DNA of 56,469 nucleotides from Breznakibacter xylanolyticus (GTDB taxonomy: Bacteria > Bacteroidota > Bacteroidia > Bacteroidales > Marinilabiliaceae): NCBI RefSeq assembly GCF_003254275.1, contig NZ_QKZK01000003.1:1-56469 (forward strand), read 5' to 3'. How positions within the stretch are numbered: position 1 is the first letter of the stretch; the number at the start of each line of letters is the position of its first letter. The notes below the pieces were generated by a model. The model had not been told where the DNA came from. It saw only the letters and a list, made by a program, of their open reading frames with translations, and searched no databases. Of this stretch, positions 16,232 through 24,769 are shown one piece after another. Made by a program: the position numbers and the translations under genes.

Positions 16232-16903
16232 ATGAAAAAATATATCATAGCTTTAATTGGTGCAATATGTTTGTGCTTGTTGTCGTTTCTGTTTTTTGAT
16301 AAGTCCATTGGGCTTATTTTTATCGTGATTGCTATTGGCGTGGTCAGTGGTGTGCTATCAAAATTATTTACTGGTTATGTAATCCCGAATCAATTTGTTT
16401 TTCATTCCAGGTTCATTATTTACGGAATCGGTTCGGGACTTATGATTGGAATGCTGTTGTTTTTAGTTCGGTCGCTTGAATTGAACTTGTTTTCGCTGCA
16501 TGCTTTGATGTTGAATTTGGTCGTATCGATTCCGATTGGGGTCATCATCACCGGATCATTCTTATATCTAGGTTTTAGAACGCTAAAAAAACGAACCATG
16601 AATATTGATGAAGATCAAGACTCTATCAGCGACCAAGCAACTTATACTGATTCGTCATGCAAAACATTTAAGGGGCGACTTGTTTTAGCAAAATGTAAAT
16701 TGATGTTTTTCGAAATGCCTACTGGAGACTGTATTTTTGAGTATGGACTTGATGAATTAAATCCTGAGATTAAGCGGTCTGGTTTCTTAAATATTCCCAA
16801 AGGATTTAACATCGGTGATGAGTTGGCTAAATTGAATGTCGCATTTCCATACTACTGGATTGATTTGATTAAGAATAACAAACATTTCACATCATTGCCG
16901 TAA
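16232..16903 (+). CDS. Unknown membrane protein with four predicted transmembrane segments
   Basis: A 223-aa protein of unrecognised family. From MKKYIIALIGAICLCLLSF it has four hydrophobic segments within the first ~130 residues. A soluble C-terminal part of about 90 residues follows, with KTFKGRLVLAKCKLMFFEMP and FNIGDELAKLNVAFPYYW. The frame is open to a TTG at 16118, but the ATG at 16232 gives a natural first membrane helix. Possible -7 elements TATTTTTG (16045) and TATATTTG (16059) lie upstream. It stands alone just outside the element junction. Confidence 0.65.
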   Translation: MKKYIIALIGAICLCLLSFLFFDKSIGLIFIVIAIGVVSGVLSKLFTGYVIPNQFVFHSRFIIYGIGSGLMIGMLLFLVRSLELNLFSLHALMLNLVVSIPIGVIITGSFLYLGFRTLKKRTMNIDEDQDSISDQATYTDSSCKTFKGRLVLAKCKLMFFEMPTGDCIFEYGLDELNPEIKRSGFLNIPKGFNIGDELAKLNVAFPYYWIDLIKNNKHFTSLP

Positions 16904-17437
16904 TTTTCTCGCTCGGTTGACACGATTTTGGAATTAGTGCCTTTTCCTCCCTCGCTGTGTCGTCTCTGCACCACTTCTTTTTCCCTCCGTGTTGCCATCA
17001 CCCAACTCGTAGAATACGCTGTGTGACGCATTTTGCTTTTTTTATTTGAACACAGTTTAAATCCTATCTCAAACATACATCATAACTTCAAAAACCTCCG
17101 AGCCTCTGTGTTCATTGAAATCTCTATGTGTTTTCTTGTTGATGTGTTTGGCTTGCAATAAGTGACTTGGATTATTTTATGCCGTTTTCTGCTGCAAAAC
17201 ACAGTACATTGTCAATTCATTCTGTTTTTCTTGCTCCTTTTTTTGTTAGTTTTATTGCTTCATTTATTTTTTTTTCAAAACGGATGAAGCACCAATGTGT
17301 TGCATTGCTGGTAGTAAAGCACGTTCCGTAAGGTTCGTTTCTCGCATCAATCATATAGTGTTTGATAGGAGATGCGCCAGCAATACGCCTCTGAGCATGT
17401 ATTTAGTGTTGTGGTGTTTTTTTGATAAATCGCGCAA
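16904..17437. other. Non-coding region with degenerate dispersed-repeat text
   Basis: 534 bp without a credible gene. Parts such as cctccgagcctctgtgtt (about 17095-17112) and ccctcgctgtgtcgtctctg (about 16951) resemble the interspersed cgcaaag/cctcagcg repeat family seen at 23.2, 49.9-50.7 and 56.3 kb, but are decayed. No hairpin terminator is obvious for the gene ending at 16903. Confidence 0.4.
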
Positions 17438-18622
17438 ATGACCAAGATTCAATTTAAAAAAGAGAAAATATCAGTTCAGAATATCAATCGAATGAGATTT
17501 TGGATTGGAATTTTGGCAGGACTGGTTTCTGCTATTTCAATTTCCTTGTTTTTCAATCTTTCAAGAGAAACGTTTCGGTTTTTGACTAGTATTTCAGCGG
17601 ACTTGCTGATTTTAAAAGAAAACGAGCTTCTTTTTTTTAATTTTTTCTTCTCTTTCCTTTCTGCTGTATTAGGACTTTCAATCACAATATGGATTTGGAT
17701 GCAGAACAAGAAACATAATAGGCCAAAGGATCGCATTTATAAAAATCTTTCTGTCACAAATGCACTGTTGATTTTCTGGGTCATTCTGATGGTATTGTCT
17801 CGGTTTGGCTCAATCCTACCCATTGTTTTGTTCGGAGCACCCGGTTACGACAATCATTTAAACCTTTATGAAGAATATTGGATTCTTTTCGTGTTAATGC
17901 CAATTGTGGTATTTATGCAAAGTTGGTTTGCTGTCAGGCTTGTGTACCAAGCAGGAAGTTGGATTTTTCTTTCGTTCCTTTGCTGCTTGCTGACAGCATT
18001 TATGCTTCAATTAACAACTGCTGTGAATCAAGATGAACTCAATTCGGTATATCACTTAAGATTTCATAAAGACTACAACTATATTGACCATGAATTGACT
18101 ATTGCCAAGGGGAAATATGGGGTGAGTTTTGATAACCACACCATTGAAGTGTTGAAAAAGCGTGAAACAGAAAGTTCTATTCAGCAGATTGTGAGTGTTA
18201 AAAAAGCATTTTCTTATGACATGCCAGTGACGATGGACACAATCATTCTTCAAAAGATAATTATCCGAAACTATAAAAAAGGCAGTTGGTCTTTTTTCCG
18301 GAGAAACTCAATCGAAAATTGGCCTTATGCACTTCCTATCGATATTCTAAAACAACTTGACTATTTTGATCCAAACTCAAACCAGGCAATAGAACTTTGT
18401 GACATTTTAAAAGAAATGATTGACTTAGTCAATACGCCAGAAATACATTGGGAAGAATGTCAGAATTTCACTGAAACAGAAAGACGAAGAAGTTTTGGCG
18501 CAAAATATCATATACCTGATCCACTAATTGAACAGTTGAAAGACGTTCGGGAAAGGCTGTTGGAAGACGACAGGTATGCTGATTTTTCAAATGATTTTAA
18601 TGCAATTAATGATAGAGAATGA
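17438..18622 (+). CDS. Unknown multipass membrane protein
   Basis: A 394-aa protein of unrecognised family. Five hydrophobic segments lie in the first ~190 residues (for example FWIGILAGLVSAISISLFF, FFFSFLSAVLGLSITIWIW, ALLIFWVILMVLSRFG, WILFVLMPIVVFMQSWF). A cytosolic or periplasmic C-terminal region of about 200 residues follows, with no recognisable motif. The product is Phe/Ile-rich and the gene AT-rich like its left neighbour. The last codon overlaps the ATG of a decayed zinc-ribbon gene (ATGA), so the two were once an operon. Confidence 0.7.
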   Translation: MTKIQFKKEKISVQNINRMRFWIGILAGLVSAISISLFFNLSRETFRFLTSISADLLILKENELLFFNFFFSFLSAVLGLSITIWIWMQNKKHNRPKDRIYKNLSVTNALLIFWVILMVLSRFGSILPIVLFGAPGYDNHLNLYEEYWILFVLMPIVVFMQSWFAVRLVYQAGSWIFLSFLCCLLTAFMLQLTTAVNQDELNSVYHLRFHKDYNYIDHELTIAKGKYGVSFDNHTIEVLKKRETESSIQQIVSVKKAFSYDMPVTMDTIILQKIIIRNYKKGSWSFFRRNSIENWPYALPIDILKQLDYFDPNSNQAIELCDILKEMIDLVNTPEIHWEECQNFTETERRRSFGAKYHIPDPLIEQLKDVRERLLEDDRYADFSNDFNAINDRE

Positions 18623-18919
18623 AAGGGGAAAAGTGTCATTGTGGTTCAATAGACGATTTCCCGTATCTGCTCCGCAATTCGCCATACGCCATTGTGGGCA
18701 AGTTTGTTACCTATTAATTAAACAATAGAATTACTGAAGATAATTACTTCAATGACGATGGTCCTGATGAAGAATTCAACTGTAATTATTGCGGCATGCA
18801 TTATATTAATAGGTATAATTTTGAATGGATTAATTGACTGTGTCTTTGACTGTAAAAACTTGAAGGACAGAATAGCATCTGAGTTGGTAATTAAAAAGCT
18901 TCAAACTCAATGTCCTTAA
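18619..18919 (+). pseudogene. Decayed small zinc-ribbon protein gene
   Basis: From the ATG at 18619, overlapping the previous stop, the frame reads MKGEKCHCGSIDDFPYLL and meets a TAA at 18715. It then continues in the same frame through FNCNYCGMHYINRYNFEWIN to a TGA at 18835. A +1 shift at that point gives a further coding-like stretch (DCVFDCKNLKDRI to QTQCP) ending at 18919. Cys pairs CHC and CNYC separated by about 50 residues suggest a zinc ribbon. One nonsense codon plus one frameshift explain the whole stretch as a former ~100-aa gene. Sequencing errors could produce the same picture. Confidence 0.5.
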
Positions 18920-19113
18920 TTTTAGATGAGAAGATTGCAGCCGATGAGACAGATGATGAGATGAATCAAGACTTTGTGATCTGTTTTCTTAATTTCCCAA
19001 AGCTAATCCCTATGAAGTCTAATAATCTTCTTGTCTTTTTCGAATAACCCTGTCTAAACGATATTGGCTTATATATCGTAACTTCGCCACCATCATTATT
19101 CAACCCGATTGAC

Positions 19114-19296
19114 ATGGAACAACACAACTGCGACACCTGCCCCCTGCGGGCGCGTTATGATCGAAATTCAAAGTCGTTGATGGGGCGTTTTTGGCGATGG
19201 CACATTCGTTTTTGCCCCGGTTGGAAAGCCTATTTTCAGAGTTTGGATGCCAATGCACAACAGTTATTGGTGAATCAATATCAACTCAAGCGCTGA
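19114..19296 (+). CDS. Small Cys/Trp-rich protein coupled to the DUF5131 gene
   Basis: A 60-aa basic protein beginning MEQHNCDTCPLRARYDRN with a CxxC pair, followed by FWRWHIRFCPGWKAYF with a third Cys. Its stop overlaps the start of the DUF5131 gene (TGATG), so translation is coupled. The Cys arrangement suggests a metal-binding partner of the DUF5131 protein. No function can be named. Confidence 0.7.
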   Translation: MEQHNCDTCPLRARYDRNSKSLMGRFWRWHIRFCPGWKAYFQSLDANAQQLLVNQYQLKR

Positions 19297-20045
19297 TGGT
19301 GCAAAATGGTCTGGCACCGCAATCCAAGATGTGGAATCCCTGGTACGGCTGCCATAAGCTGAGCGAGGGCTGCCTGAATTGTTACGTCTATCAGGGGGAT
19401 GCCAGGCGCGGCATCGATAGCACACTGATCAGCAAAACCAAGAGTTTCGACCTGCCCATTCAGAAGAAGCGCAACGGGGAGTACAAAATACCGTCGGGGG
19501 CGATGGTTTATACCTGTTTTACTTCTGATTTTCTGCTGCGTGAGGCCGACGAATGGCGCATGGAGGCCTGGCAAATGATTCGGCAGCGAAGTGACCTGCA
19601 CTTTTTGATGATTACCAAACGCATTGACCGGCTTGCACAGGTACTGCCAGATGACTGGGGTGATGGATATCCGCATGTGACCATTTGCTGCACGGTTGAG
19701 AATCAGAGCCGTGCCGATTATCGCCTGCCCATTTATCGGCAGGCTCCCATACAGCATAAAATCATTATTTGTGAGCCGCTGCTCGAGCGCATCGACCTGA
19801 CACCCTATGACATTGGTGAATGGGTGGAGCAGGTGGTGGTGGGCGGTGAGTCGGGGGCTGAGGCGCGGGAGTGCCACTTCGACTGGGTGATGGCGTTGCA
19901 GCAGTTGTGCGTGGAGCAAGGTGTGGCGTTTTGGTTTAAGCAGACTGGGACCCGGTTGGTGAAGGATGGGAAACAGTATGTGATTCCGCGGCGGCTGCAA
20001 CATGTGCAGGCACGCAAAGCAGGCATCAATTACTTGTCGCGTTAG
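19296..20045 (+). CDS. DUF5131 (phage Gp37/Gp68-like) family protein
   Basis: A 249-aa protein. The start is set by the TGATG junction, although the frame is open further upstream. The N-terminus carries the family signature MWNPWYGCHKLSEGCLNCY, three conserved cysteines close together; FTSDFLLREADEWR and ITKRIDR follow, and VVVGGESGAEAREC lies near the C-terminus. Known DUF5131 proteins occur in phages and bacteria without an assigned reaction. The clustered cysteines and the TIM-barrel-like motif order resemble radical SAM proteins, but I cannot show that the cluster is of that kind. GC-rich compared with its left neighbours. Confidence 0.85.
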   Translation: MVQNGLAPQSKMWNPWYGCHKLSEGCLNCYVYQGDARRGIDSTLISKTKSFDLPIQKKRNGEYKIPSGAMVYTCFTSDFLLREADEWRMEAWQMIRQRSDLHFLMITKRIDRLAQVLPDDWGDGYPHVTICCTVENQSRADYRLPIYRQAPIQHKIIICEPLLERIDLTPYDIGEWVEQVVVGGESGAEARECHFDWVMALQQLCVEQGVAFWFKQTGTRLVKDGKQYVIPRRLQHVQARKAGINYLSR

Positions 20046-20050
20046 GGATT

Positions 20051-20097
20051 GCAGCGGAAAGCCCGCAGCACAGCGAGGACTTGGAGCGGAAAGCCCG
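20051..20097 (+). repeat. Two copies of an AGCGGAAAGCCCG repeat
   Basis: GCAGCGGAAAGCCCG (20051-20065) and GGAGCGGAAAGCCCG (20083-20097) follow the DUF5131 stop codon, and a GC-rich CGCAGGGGAACGCCC tail comes after. Similar sequences commonly trail genes in Bacteroidetes genomes. No function is known to me. Confidence 0.5.
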
Positions 20098-20160
20098 ACC
20101 CGCAGGGGAACGCCCTCATGATGAGGGAAATGTCGTGTGACGTCGCGATGCGATGGAAAT

Positions 20161-20196
20161 AAAAAATCCACTTCCGGATGCGGGAGTGGATTTTTT
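20161..20196. terminator. Bidirectional terminator between DUF5131 and the TonB receptor gene
   Basis: A perfect 12-bp stem AAAAAATCCACT/AGTGGATTTTTT with an inner CCG/CGG pair serves both converging transcripts, with a T run on each strand. Confidence 0.85.
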
Positions 20197-20213
20197 GTTG
20201 TGTTGCGGGGCAT

Positions 20214-22514
20214 TTACAGGATGTTGCTGATTTTGATGCCCACAAAGATGGTGCGGGGTTTCATGGGGCCGTACATGTAGCCGGCGTCGCGCGACTCGCC
20301 CTTGTCGAAGTCGGTTTGGTAGCTGTTGAACAGGTTTTGCACGCCGGTTTCGAAGCGAGCCAGCACGCCGTCGGTGATTTTAACGTCGTAGCTGAACTTG
20401 AGGTTGAGGTCGACGAACGAAGGGGTGTGCTTGATGACATCCTGATCGATGTATCCGGCATAGTGGGGCACGAGCATCGAGCCGGTGTAGGTTCCCGAGA
20501 GGTAAGTTTTGAAGCGGTTCCAGGGGCTGGCGGTGAAGCTCATGTAACCGTATGTTTCGGGTGAGCGAGGCATGGTTTCGAGCAGCTCGGCCGAGGTGTC
20601 GTCGCTCCAGGCTTCGGGGCTGAGGTAGCGGCTTTGTTGCAGAGTGAAGCCCATTTGCAACTGGTATTTGGGGCTGAAGATCATGCGGTTTTCGAGGTTG
20701 ATGCCCATCACTTTGGCGCCGGAGGCGTTGCGGCGTTCCAGAAGTTTGTTGCCCTGGTCGTCGACACCAATTTCTTCGACCTTAAAGACGTCGGTGAGTT
20801 TGGTGTAGAAGCCTTCGACCATGAAGTTGTTTTCGATGTTGCCCAGGCTGTAGTAGCTGTCGAACGATGTGCTGTAGCTGTATGAGCGTTCGGTGGAGAG
20901 GTCGTCGGCCAGTTGAATGAGCATCACTTCGCCGCCCACGGCCATGATGTGGAGATCTTCGTCGAAGGCTTGCGGGGCACGGAAGCCGGTGGAGAAGGTG
21001 TTGCGCCATTGTAGTTTAGGGGTGATGTGGATGAGCAGGTTGGCGCGGGGGCTGATGATGGCGTCGTCGATGAGGTTGTGCTTGTCGAGGCGGGCACCCA
21101 GCAGCAGTTGGGCGTGGTTAAAGCGCCACTCGTTTTGGAGAAAGAAGCCGGCAATGTTGACATCTTGTTTGAGGTCGCGCTGGTAGCCGGGCATTTTGTC
21201 GTGCAGGTTGTTGAGCTGATATTCGGCACCGGTGGTGAGGGTGGCCGGGGCGAGCCACAGTTTGTCGAACTGGTGGGTGTACTGCGAACCGGCCACCAGG
21301 GCCAGGTCGGTGGTGTTGCCGTAGGCGTTGGGGTCGTGACCGGCGCCGTAGTAGCTGTCGCGCAGGGTTTGTTGTGCCGACACATAGGTCGAGAGTTTGT
21401 TGGCATACCCGGGGGTGAAGAGGTCGAGCACCAGTTCGCCGCCGTTGATGCGGTGTTCGGTTTGCTCGGTGATGTCGGTTTCGTGGGGTTGCAGGTCAAA
21501 CTGGTTGCCACCGCGACGAAATTCGTTGAGGTAATGGTAGGTGGCCGTGATTTTGCTGTAGGGCGACATTTTGTAGTACGATCGGAAACCCAGTCCGCTG
21601 CCCTCAATCTTGCCCAGCTCCGAGAAGCCGTCGCCGTTGGCATCGTAGGAGCCGCGTTTGCGGTTAGAGGCAAACATGCTGAACCCGGCCTGGCGGTTGT
21701 CGCTCACGTACGAGCTGTTGAAGTGGATGGTGTTGTCGTCGGTGGTGCCGTCGATGAGGGCGTAGTTTTCGGTGACGTCGAAGCTGTTGTGGAGGGGTTC
21801 TTTGGTGATGATGTTGATGGTTCCGGCGATGGCGTTGGAACCGTACAGCGCCGATCCGCCGCCGCGAATCACCTCCACGCGGTCAATCATGTTGACAGGG
21901 ATTTGCTCGATGCCGTACACGCCGCTCAGGGCGCTGTAAATGGGGCGGCTGTCGATGAGGATTTGCGAGTAGGGGCCTTCGAGGCCGTTGATGCGCACCT
22001 GCTGGAAGCCGCAGTTCTGGCAGTTGTTTTCGACGCGCAGGCCGGGCTGGTAGCTTAAGCCTTCGGAGAGGCAGACGGCATTGGTGGCCTGAAAGAGTTT
22101 TGCGTTGAGTACGTTTACAATCACAGCCGCATCCTGACGATTGGTTTCGCCACGGTTGGCTGTCACCACCACCTCGTTGAGACCGATGCGGTCTTCCTGA
22201 AGGTCGAACTTGATTTCGGTGGTTTCGTTGGGTTTCAGGTCCACCTCAATTTCCTGAGGCTTGTAACCCACAAAGTGCGCCTTGAGCACCTGCTTGCCGG
22301 TGGGGGCATTGGAGAGACTGTAGTGACCGGTTTGGTCGGTGGTGGTACCCACGTTGGTGTTTTTGACCACGATGTTGACAAAGGGGAGGTGCTCGCCGTT
22401 GCTGGTGACGTGACCGACCACGTGCGCATCGCTTTTGGGTTTTGAGTCGGGGTTGGCCATAATGCTGATGGTTATCAGGCTGGCCAGTAAAATGGTTAAA
22501 CAGCGTTTAATCAT
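20214..22514 (-). CDS. TonB-dependent outer-membrane receptor, probable metal or metal-complex uptake
   Basis: A 766-aa outer-membrane receptor. It has a signal peptide (MIKRCLTILLASLITISIMA) and a carboxypeptidase-regulatory-like domain at about 28-110 (VVGHVTSNGEHLPFVNI, AHFVGYKPQEIEV). A TonB plug (LNEVVVTANRG, then RVEVIRGGGSALYGSNAIAG) and a 22-strand barrel ending in aromatic residues follow. In the plug a CQNC pair precedes GFQQVRINGLEGPYSQ. The start at 22514 is chosen because the signal peptide begins there; the open frame extends upstream into the preceding gene. Two His-rich small genes lie upstream in the same operon, so a metal substrate is likely. The exact substrate is inferred, not shown. 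Confidence 0.85.
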   Translation of the reverse strand: MIKRCLTILLASLITISIMANPDSKPKSDAHVVGHVTSNGEHLPFVNIVVKNTNVGTTTDQTGHYSLSNAPTGKQVLKAHFVGYKPQEIEVDLKPNETTEIKFDLQEDRIGLNEVVVTANRGETNRQDAAVIVNVLNAKLFQATNAVCLSEGLSYQPGLRVENNCQNCGFQQVRINGLEGPYSQILIDSRPIYSALSGVYGIEQIPVNMIDRVEVIRGGGSALYGSNAIAGTINIITKEPLHNSFDVTENYALIDGTTDDNTIHFNSSYVSDNRQAGFSMFASNRKRGSYDANGDGFSELGKIEGSGLGFRSYYKMSPYSKITATYHYLNEFRRGGNQFDLQPHETDITEQTEHRINGGELVLDLFTPGYANKLSTYVSAQQTLRDSYYGAGHDPNAYGNTTDLALVAGSQYTHQFDKLWLAPATLTTGAEYQLNNLHDKMPGYQRDLKQDVNIAGFFLQNEWRFNHAQLLLGARLDKHNLIDDAIISPRANLLIHITPKLQWRNTFSTGFRAPQAFDEDLHIMAVGGEVMLIQLADDLSTERSYSYSTSFDSYYSLGNIENNFMVEGFYTKLTDVFKVEEIGVDDQGNKLLERRNASGAKVMGINLENRMIFSPKYQLQMGFTLQQSRYLSPEAWSDDTSAELLETMPRSPETYGYMSFTASPWNRFKTYLSGTYTGSMLVPHYAGYIDQDVIKHTPSFVDLNLKFSYDVKITDGVLARFETGVQNLFNSYQTDFDKGESRDAGYMYGPMKPRTIFVGIKISNIL

Positions 22515-22519
22515 GATGG

Positions 22520-23074
22520 TTATTGTTTTAATAGTTGAATAACAAGGTAATTGCCGGCTTCGTCTTTGTTGAGCCGGCTTTGGTTTGAAGGGAAAAGGTG
22601 CAGGTGAGGGGAGAAGCGTTCGCCCGGCATTTGCGTGAGGTTGCCGGTGGTGAGGGGGACGATGTCGCCCTTGTTCCCGATGCTGAAATAATGGGTCTCG
22701 ACGGTTTGCGGCATCATGCGCATGCGATGTCCCCTTCGGCAGTGCTTCCATTGACGGCATTGACGGGCATAGAGGTTGATGTGGCCCGAGCCCAGCAGTC
22801 GATAAGGGGCGCCTTGCCACATGCGGTACACCGTGCCGTTGCATTTGCGGATGGCATAAATGCTATCGGCTGGCACCTGTTGTTGCCCTTGCGGGGTGAC
22901 GATGTGTAACGATTGGGTGTGAATGCTGTTGCAGTGGTGGTGAGCACCGGCATGGGCAAAGGGGAGCAGTTGTTGTTGCTCGTAATCGGTGACCGTGCGG
23001 TAAACGCCGCATGCCTGTTGCTGTGCCGATGCACCCAGGCACATCATGCCCATGAGCAAAATGAGGTAACGCAT
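22520..23074 (-). CDS. Secreted His-rich protein of the TonB receptor operon
   Basis: A 184-aa protein with signal peptide MRYLILLMGMMCLGASAQ. The mature part carries AHAGAHHHCNSIHTQSLHI and a basic Cys-containing block (ARQCRQWKHCRRGHRMRMMP), followed by THYFSIGNKGDIVPLTTGNL. The His/Cys content suggests metal binding in the periplasm. It ends 5 bp before the receptor start codon, so the two are an operon. The start at 23074 is preferred over the upstream ATG because it begins the signal peptide. No family name recognised. Confidence 0.7.
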   Translation of the reverse strand: MRYLILLMGMMCLGASAQQQACGVYRTVTDYEQQQLLPFAHAGAHHHCNSIHTQSLHIVTPQGQQQVPADSIYAIRKCNGTVYRMWQGAPYRLLGSGHINLYARQCRQWKHCRRGHRMRMMPQTVETHYFSIGNKGDIVPLTTGNLTQMPGERFSPHLHLFPSNQSRLNKDEAGNYLVIQLLKQ

Positions 23075-23189
23075 GTTGCAAGTGATTTGTGTGCACAACA
23101 TGTCGCATGCTTTGAATTAAAGCAGGTCTGTTGACACCTTGTTCTTAAATGGAATGGTGATAAACGGCGTGTGCCCGTTAGATGATTAA

Positions 23190-23360
23190 ACGCTGAGACG
23201 CGAAGACGCAGTCATTCTGCCGGGATCGCTATGTCAATCCTTTGCGCCCTTTCTTGGCTATGCCAAGCGACTTCGTCGATTAGCGGTTAATTCTTACCGC
23301 CAAGACGCGAAGATTGCGCCAAGTGCGCTAAGCGAAGACTCAGCGTTTAGCGTTTTGTGA
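23190..23360. repeat. Dispersed cgcaaag/accgccaag-type repeat
   Basis: Contains cgctgagacgcgaagacgc, ttaccgccaagacgcgaag and aagtgcgctaagcgaag, the same word set as the large array at 49.9-50.7 kb and the right-edge sequence. It lies between two genes of the metal-uptake-like locus and runs to the stop of the upstream gene. Confidence 0.6.
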
Positions 23361-23741
23361 TCAGCAAGCCGGAGGAGCTCGGAGCGATAAATAACGAAGA
23401 TGACGGGTTTTGATGCACTCAACCGTGACGGGTTGTTGCGTGCTAATTTCGAGGTAAGCCGGTGCAGGTACCAGCAAGGGGGTGGATGAGGCTTCCCAGG
23501 TGGTTTGATTCAAAAGCTGAATCAGTTGCAGGGCATCCTTGGTGTGATGGTGGGTGGTGTTCGACGCATCGTCGTTGGCTCCCTTTTGAAACGGGTGGGA
23601 GTGCGTCACGGTCACCCCATCGACCGAGTGGGTGTGGTAAAACATGGATGTGCCACCGTAATAAGTCACAAACAGCACCCCCAGCACGAGGGGCAGCAGC
23701 GACTGCAACCATTGGCGATATGTGCGTTTTACCTGATACAT
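23361..23741 (-). CDS. Small His-rich membrane-anchored protein, metal-uptake-associated
   Basis: A 126-aa protein with one N-terminal hydrophobic segment (SLLPLVLGVLFVTYYGG) followed by FYHTHSVDGVTVTHSHPF, then another THHHTKD. This HTH-(x)n-HSHP arrangement recurs in Bacteroidetes small proteins next to TonB-dependent receptors for transition metals. The ATG at 23741 is chosen over one at 23768: the -7 element TACATTTG (23754 to 23747) places transcription start at the ATG, giving a leaderless mRNA and leaving the longer start untranscribed. It precedes the secreted His-rich gene and the receptor. Confidence 0.7.
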   Translation of the reverse strand: MYQVKRTYRQWLQSLLPLVLGVLFVTYYGGTSMFYHTHSVDGVTVTHSHPFQKGANDDASNTTHHHTKDALQLIQLLNQTTWEASSTPLLVPAPAYLEISTQQPVTVECIKTRHLRYLSLRAPPAC

Positions 23742-23746
23742 CGCTG

Positions 23747-23754
23747 CAAATGTA
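23747..23754 (-). promoter_or_regulatory. -7 promoter element of the His-rich/TonB operon
   Basis: Reads TACATTTG on the minus strand, five bases before the ATG at 23741. A TTTG lies nearby but too close for a standard -33 element. Confidence 0.45.
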
Positions 23755-24034
23755 AGATGTTTTGTCAAACGGTCATTATGTGGGCTTGTTAAGAATTAAT
23801 AAAAATAAGAAGCATGGGGGAGCGGGCGTGTGATGATCATATTTTCTAACGGTGCGGGTTGTGACGGAGTAATTCATTATTTTCATGTGTTTAAAATATG
23901 TGATTCAATGGCTACATGGCACTCGCCAATCATCATCTTCGTCTGTGTGATGAAAGATGTATTCATGGTTCGTTTCATCGTGCCAAACTATCACCATTGA
24001 CTGTTGACGATTATTTACATCAAACAATTATAAC

Positions 24035-24769
24035 ATGGAAATAACAGTGAAGCACAGTGTGAAGGCTTACCTTCACGACAATGTCCTTTCGGACACTCCC
24101 AATGATTACATTGCCCGGGTATCCAGCGAATCGTCGCTGTCGGTGGCTGATGTTTGCAAGTCGGCCGCCATGAGGGGGCACGCCGATATGCCGGCTCAAA
24201 CCATTCAGCATGGGGTTGAACTATTTCTCAGGGAGATGTCTTATTTGCTGTGCGACGGGTTTAGCATTAATACGGGCTATTTCACGGCAGCGCCACAGGT
24301 GAAAGGGGTATTCAACAGCCCTGTAGAGACTTTTGATGCGAATAAACACGCCTTGCTGTTTCAGTTCACTCAGGGCGACTTATTGCGCCAATTGCTGCCC
24401 CATGTGAAGGTCGACATTCTGGGGGTGGCCGAATCGGGTGCCGAAATCGTGCAGGTGACTGATGTGAGAACCGGGTCGGTGAACGATGTCATCACTCCCC
24501 TGCGAAACATCAAAATTAAAGGGAGCAAAATCAAGCTCGAGGGCACCCATGCCGAGGTGGGCGTTTATTTTGTGCACGAACCCTCGGGCCAGGCAATACC
24601 GGTGGATCCCTCAGATGTGGTGATCAATAAACCCTCGGAACTCATTGTGGTGGTTCCCCCGCTGACTGCAGGAACTTACCGCCTGATGGTGAAAACGCAA
24701 TATGGAAAGAACGTGACATTGAAAGGTTTGCGGATGGCAACCTTCGGTATGGTGTTGAGCGTTATATAG
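24035..24769 (+). CDS. HU-like DNA-binding protein with C-terminal DUF4469 domain
   Basis: A 244-aa protein. Residues 1-125 form an IHF/HU-like domain (TPNDYIARVSSESSLSVADV, then THE-like helix and strand segments). Residues ~135-240 are an Ig-like DUF4469 domain (LRNIKIKGSKIKLEGTHAEV, LIVVVPPLTAGTYRLMVKT). This fusion is widespread in Bacteroidetes and usually annotated as DNA-binding domain-containing protein. Its role is unknown; nucleoid or surface functions are both conceivable. It is monocistronic, followed by the palindromic repeat array. Confidence 0.8.
   Translation: MEITVKHSVKAYLHDNVLSDTPNDYIARVSSESSLSVADVCKSAAMRGHADMPAQTIQHGVELFLREMSYLLCDGFSINTGYFTAAPQVKGVFNSPVETFDANKHALLFQFTQGDLLRQLLPHVKVDILGVAESGAEIVQVTDVRTGSVNDVITPLRNIKIKGSKIKLEGTHAEVGVYFVHEPSGQAIPVDPSDVVINKPSELIVVVPPLTAGTYRLMVKTQYGKNVTLKGLRMATFGMVLSVI

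Noticed and set aside
19281-20213. 310-codon minus-strand frame opposite DUF5131
   Set aside because: Antisense shadow running through the terminator and repeat; composition is Pro/His/Leu-rich without domain evidence.
21027-22058. 343-codon plus-strand frame opposite the TonB receptor
   Set aside because: GC-rich antisense shadow of the receptor, with Val/Gly/Ala-dominated composition and no motif.
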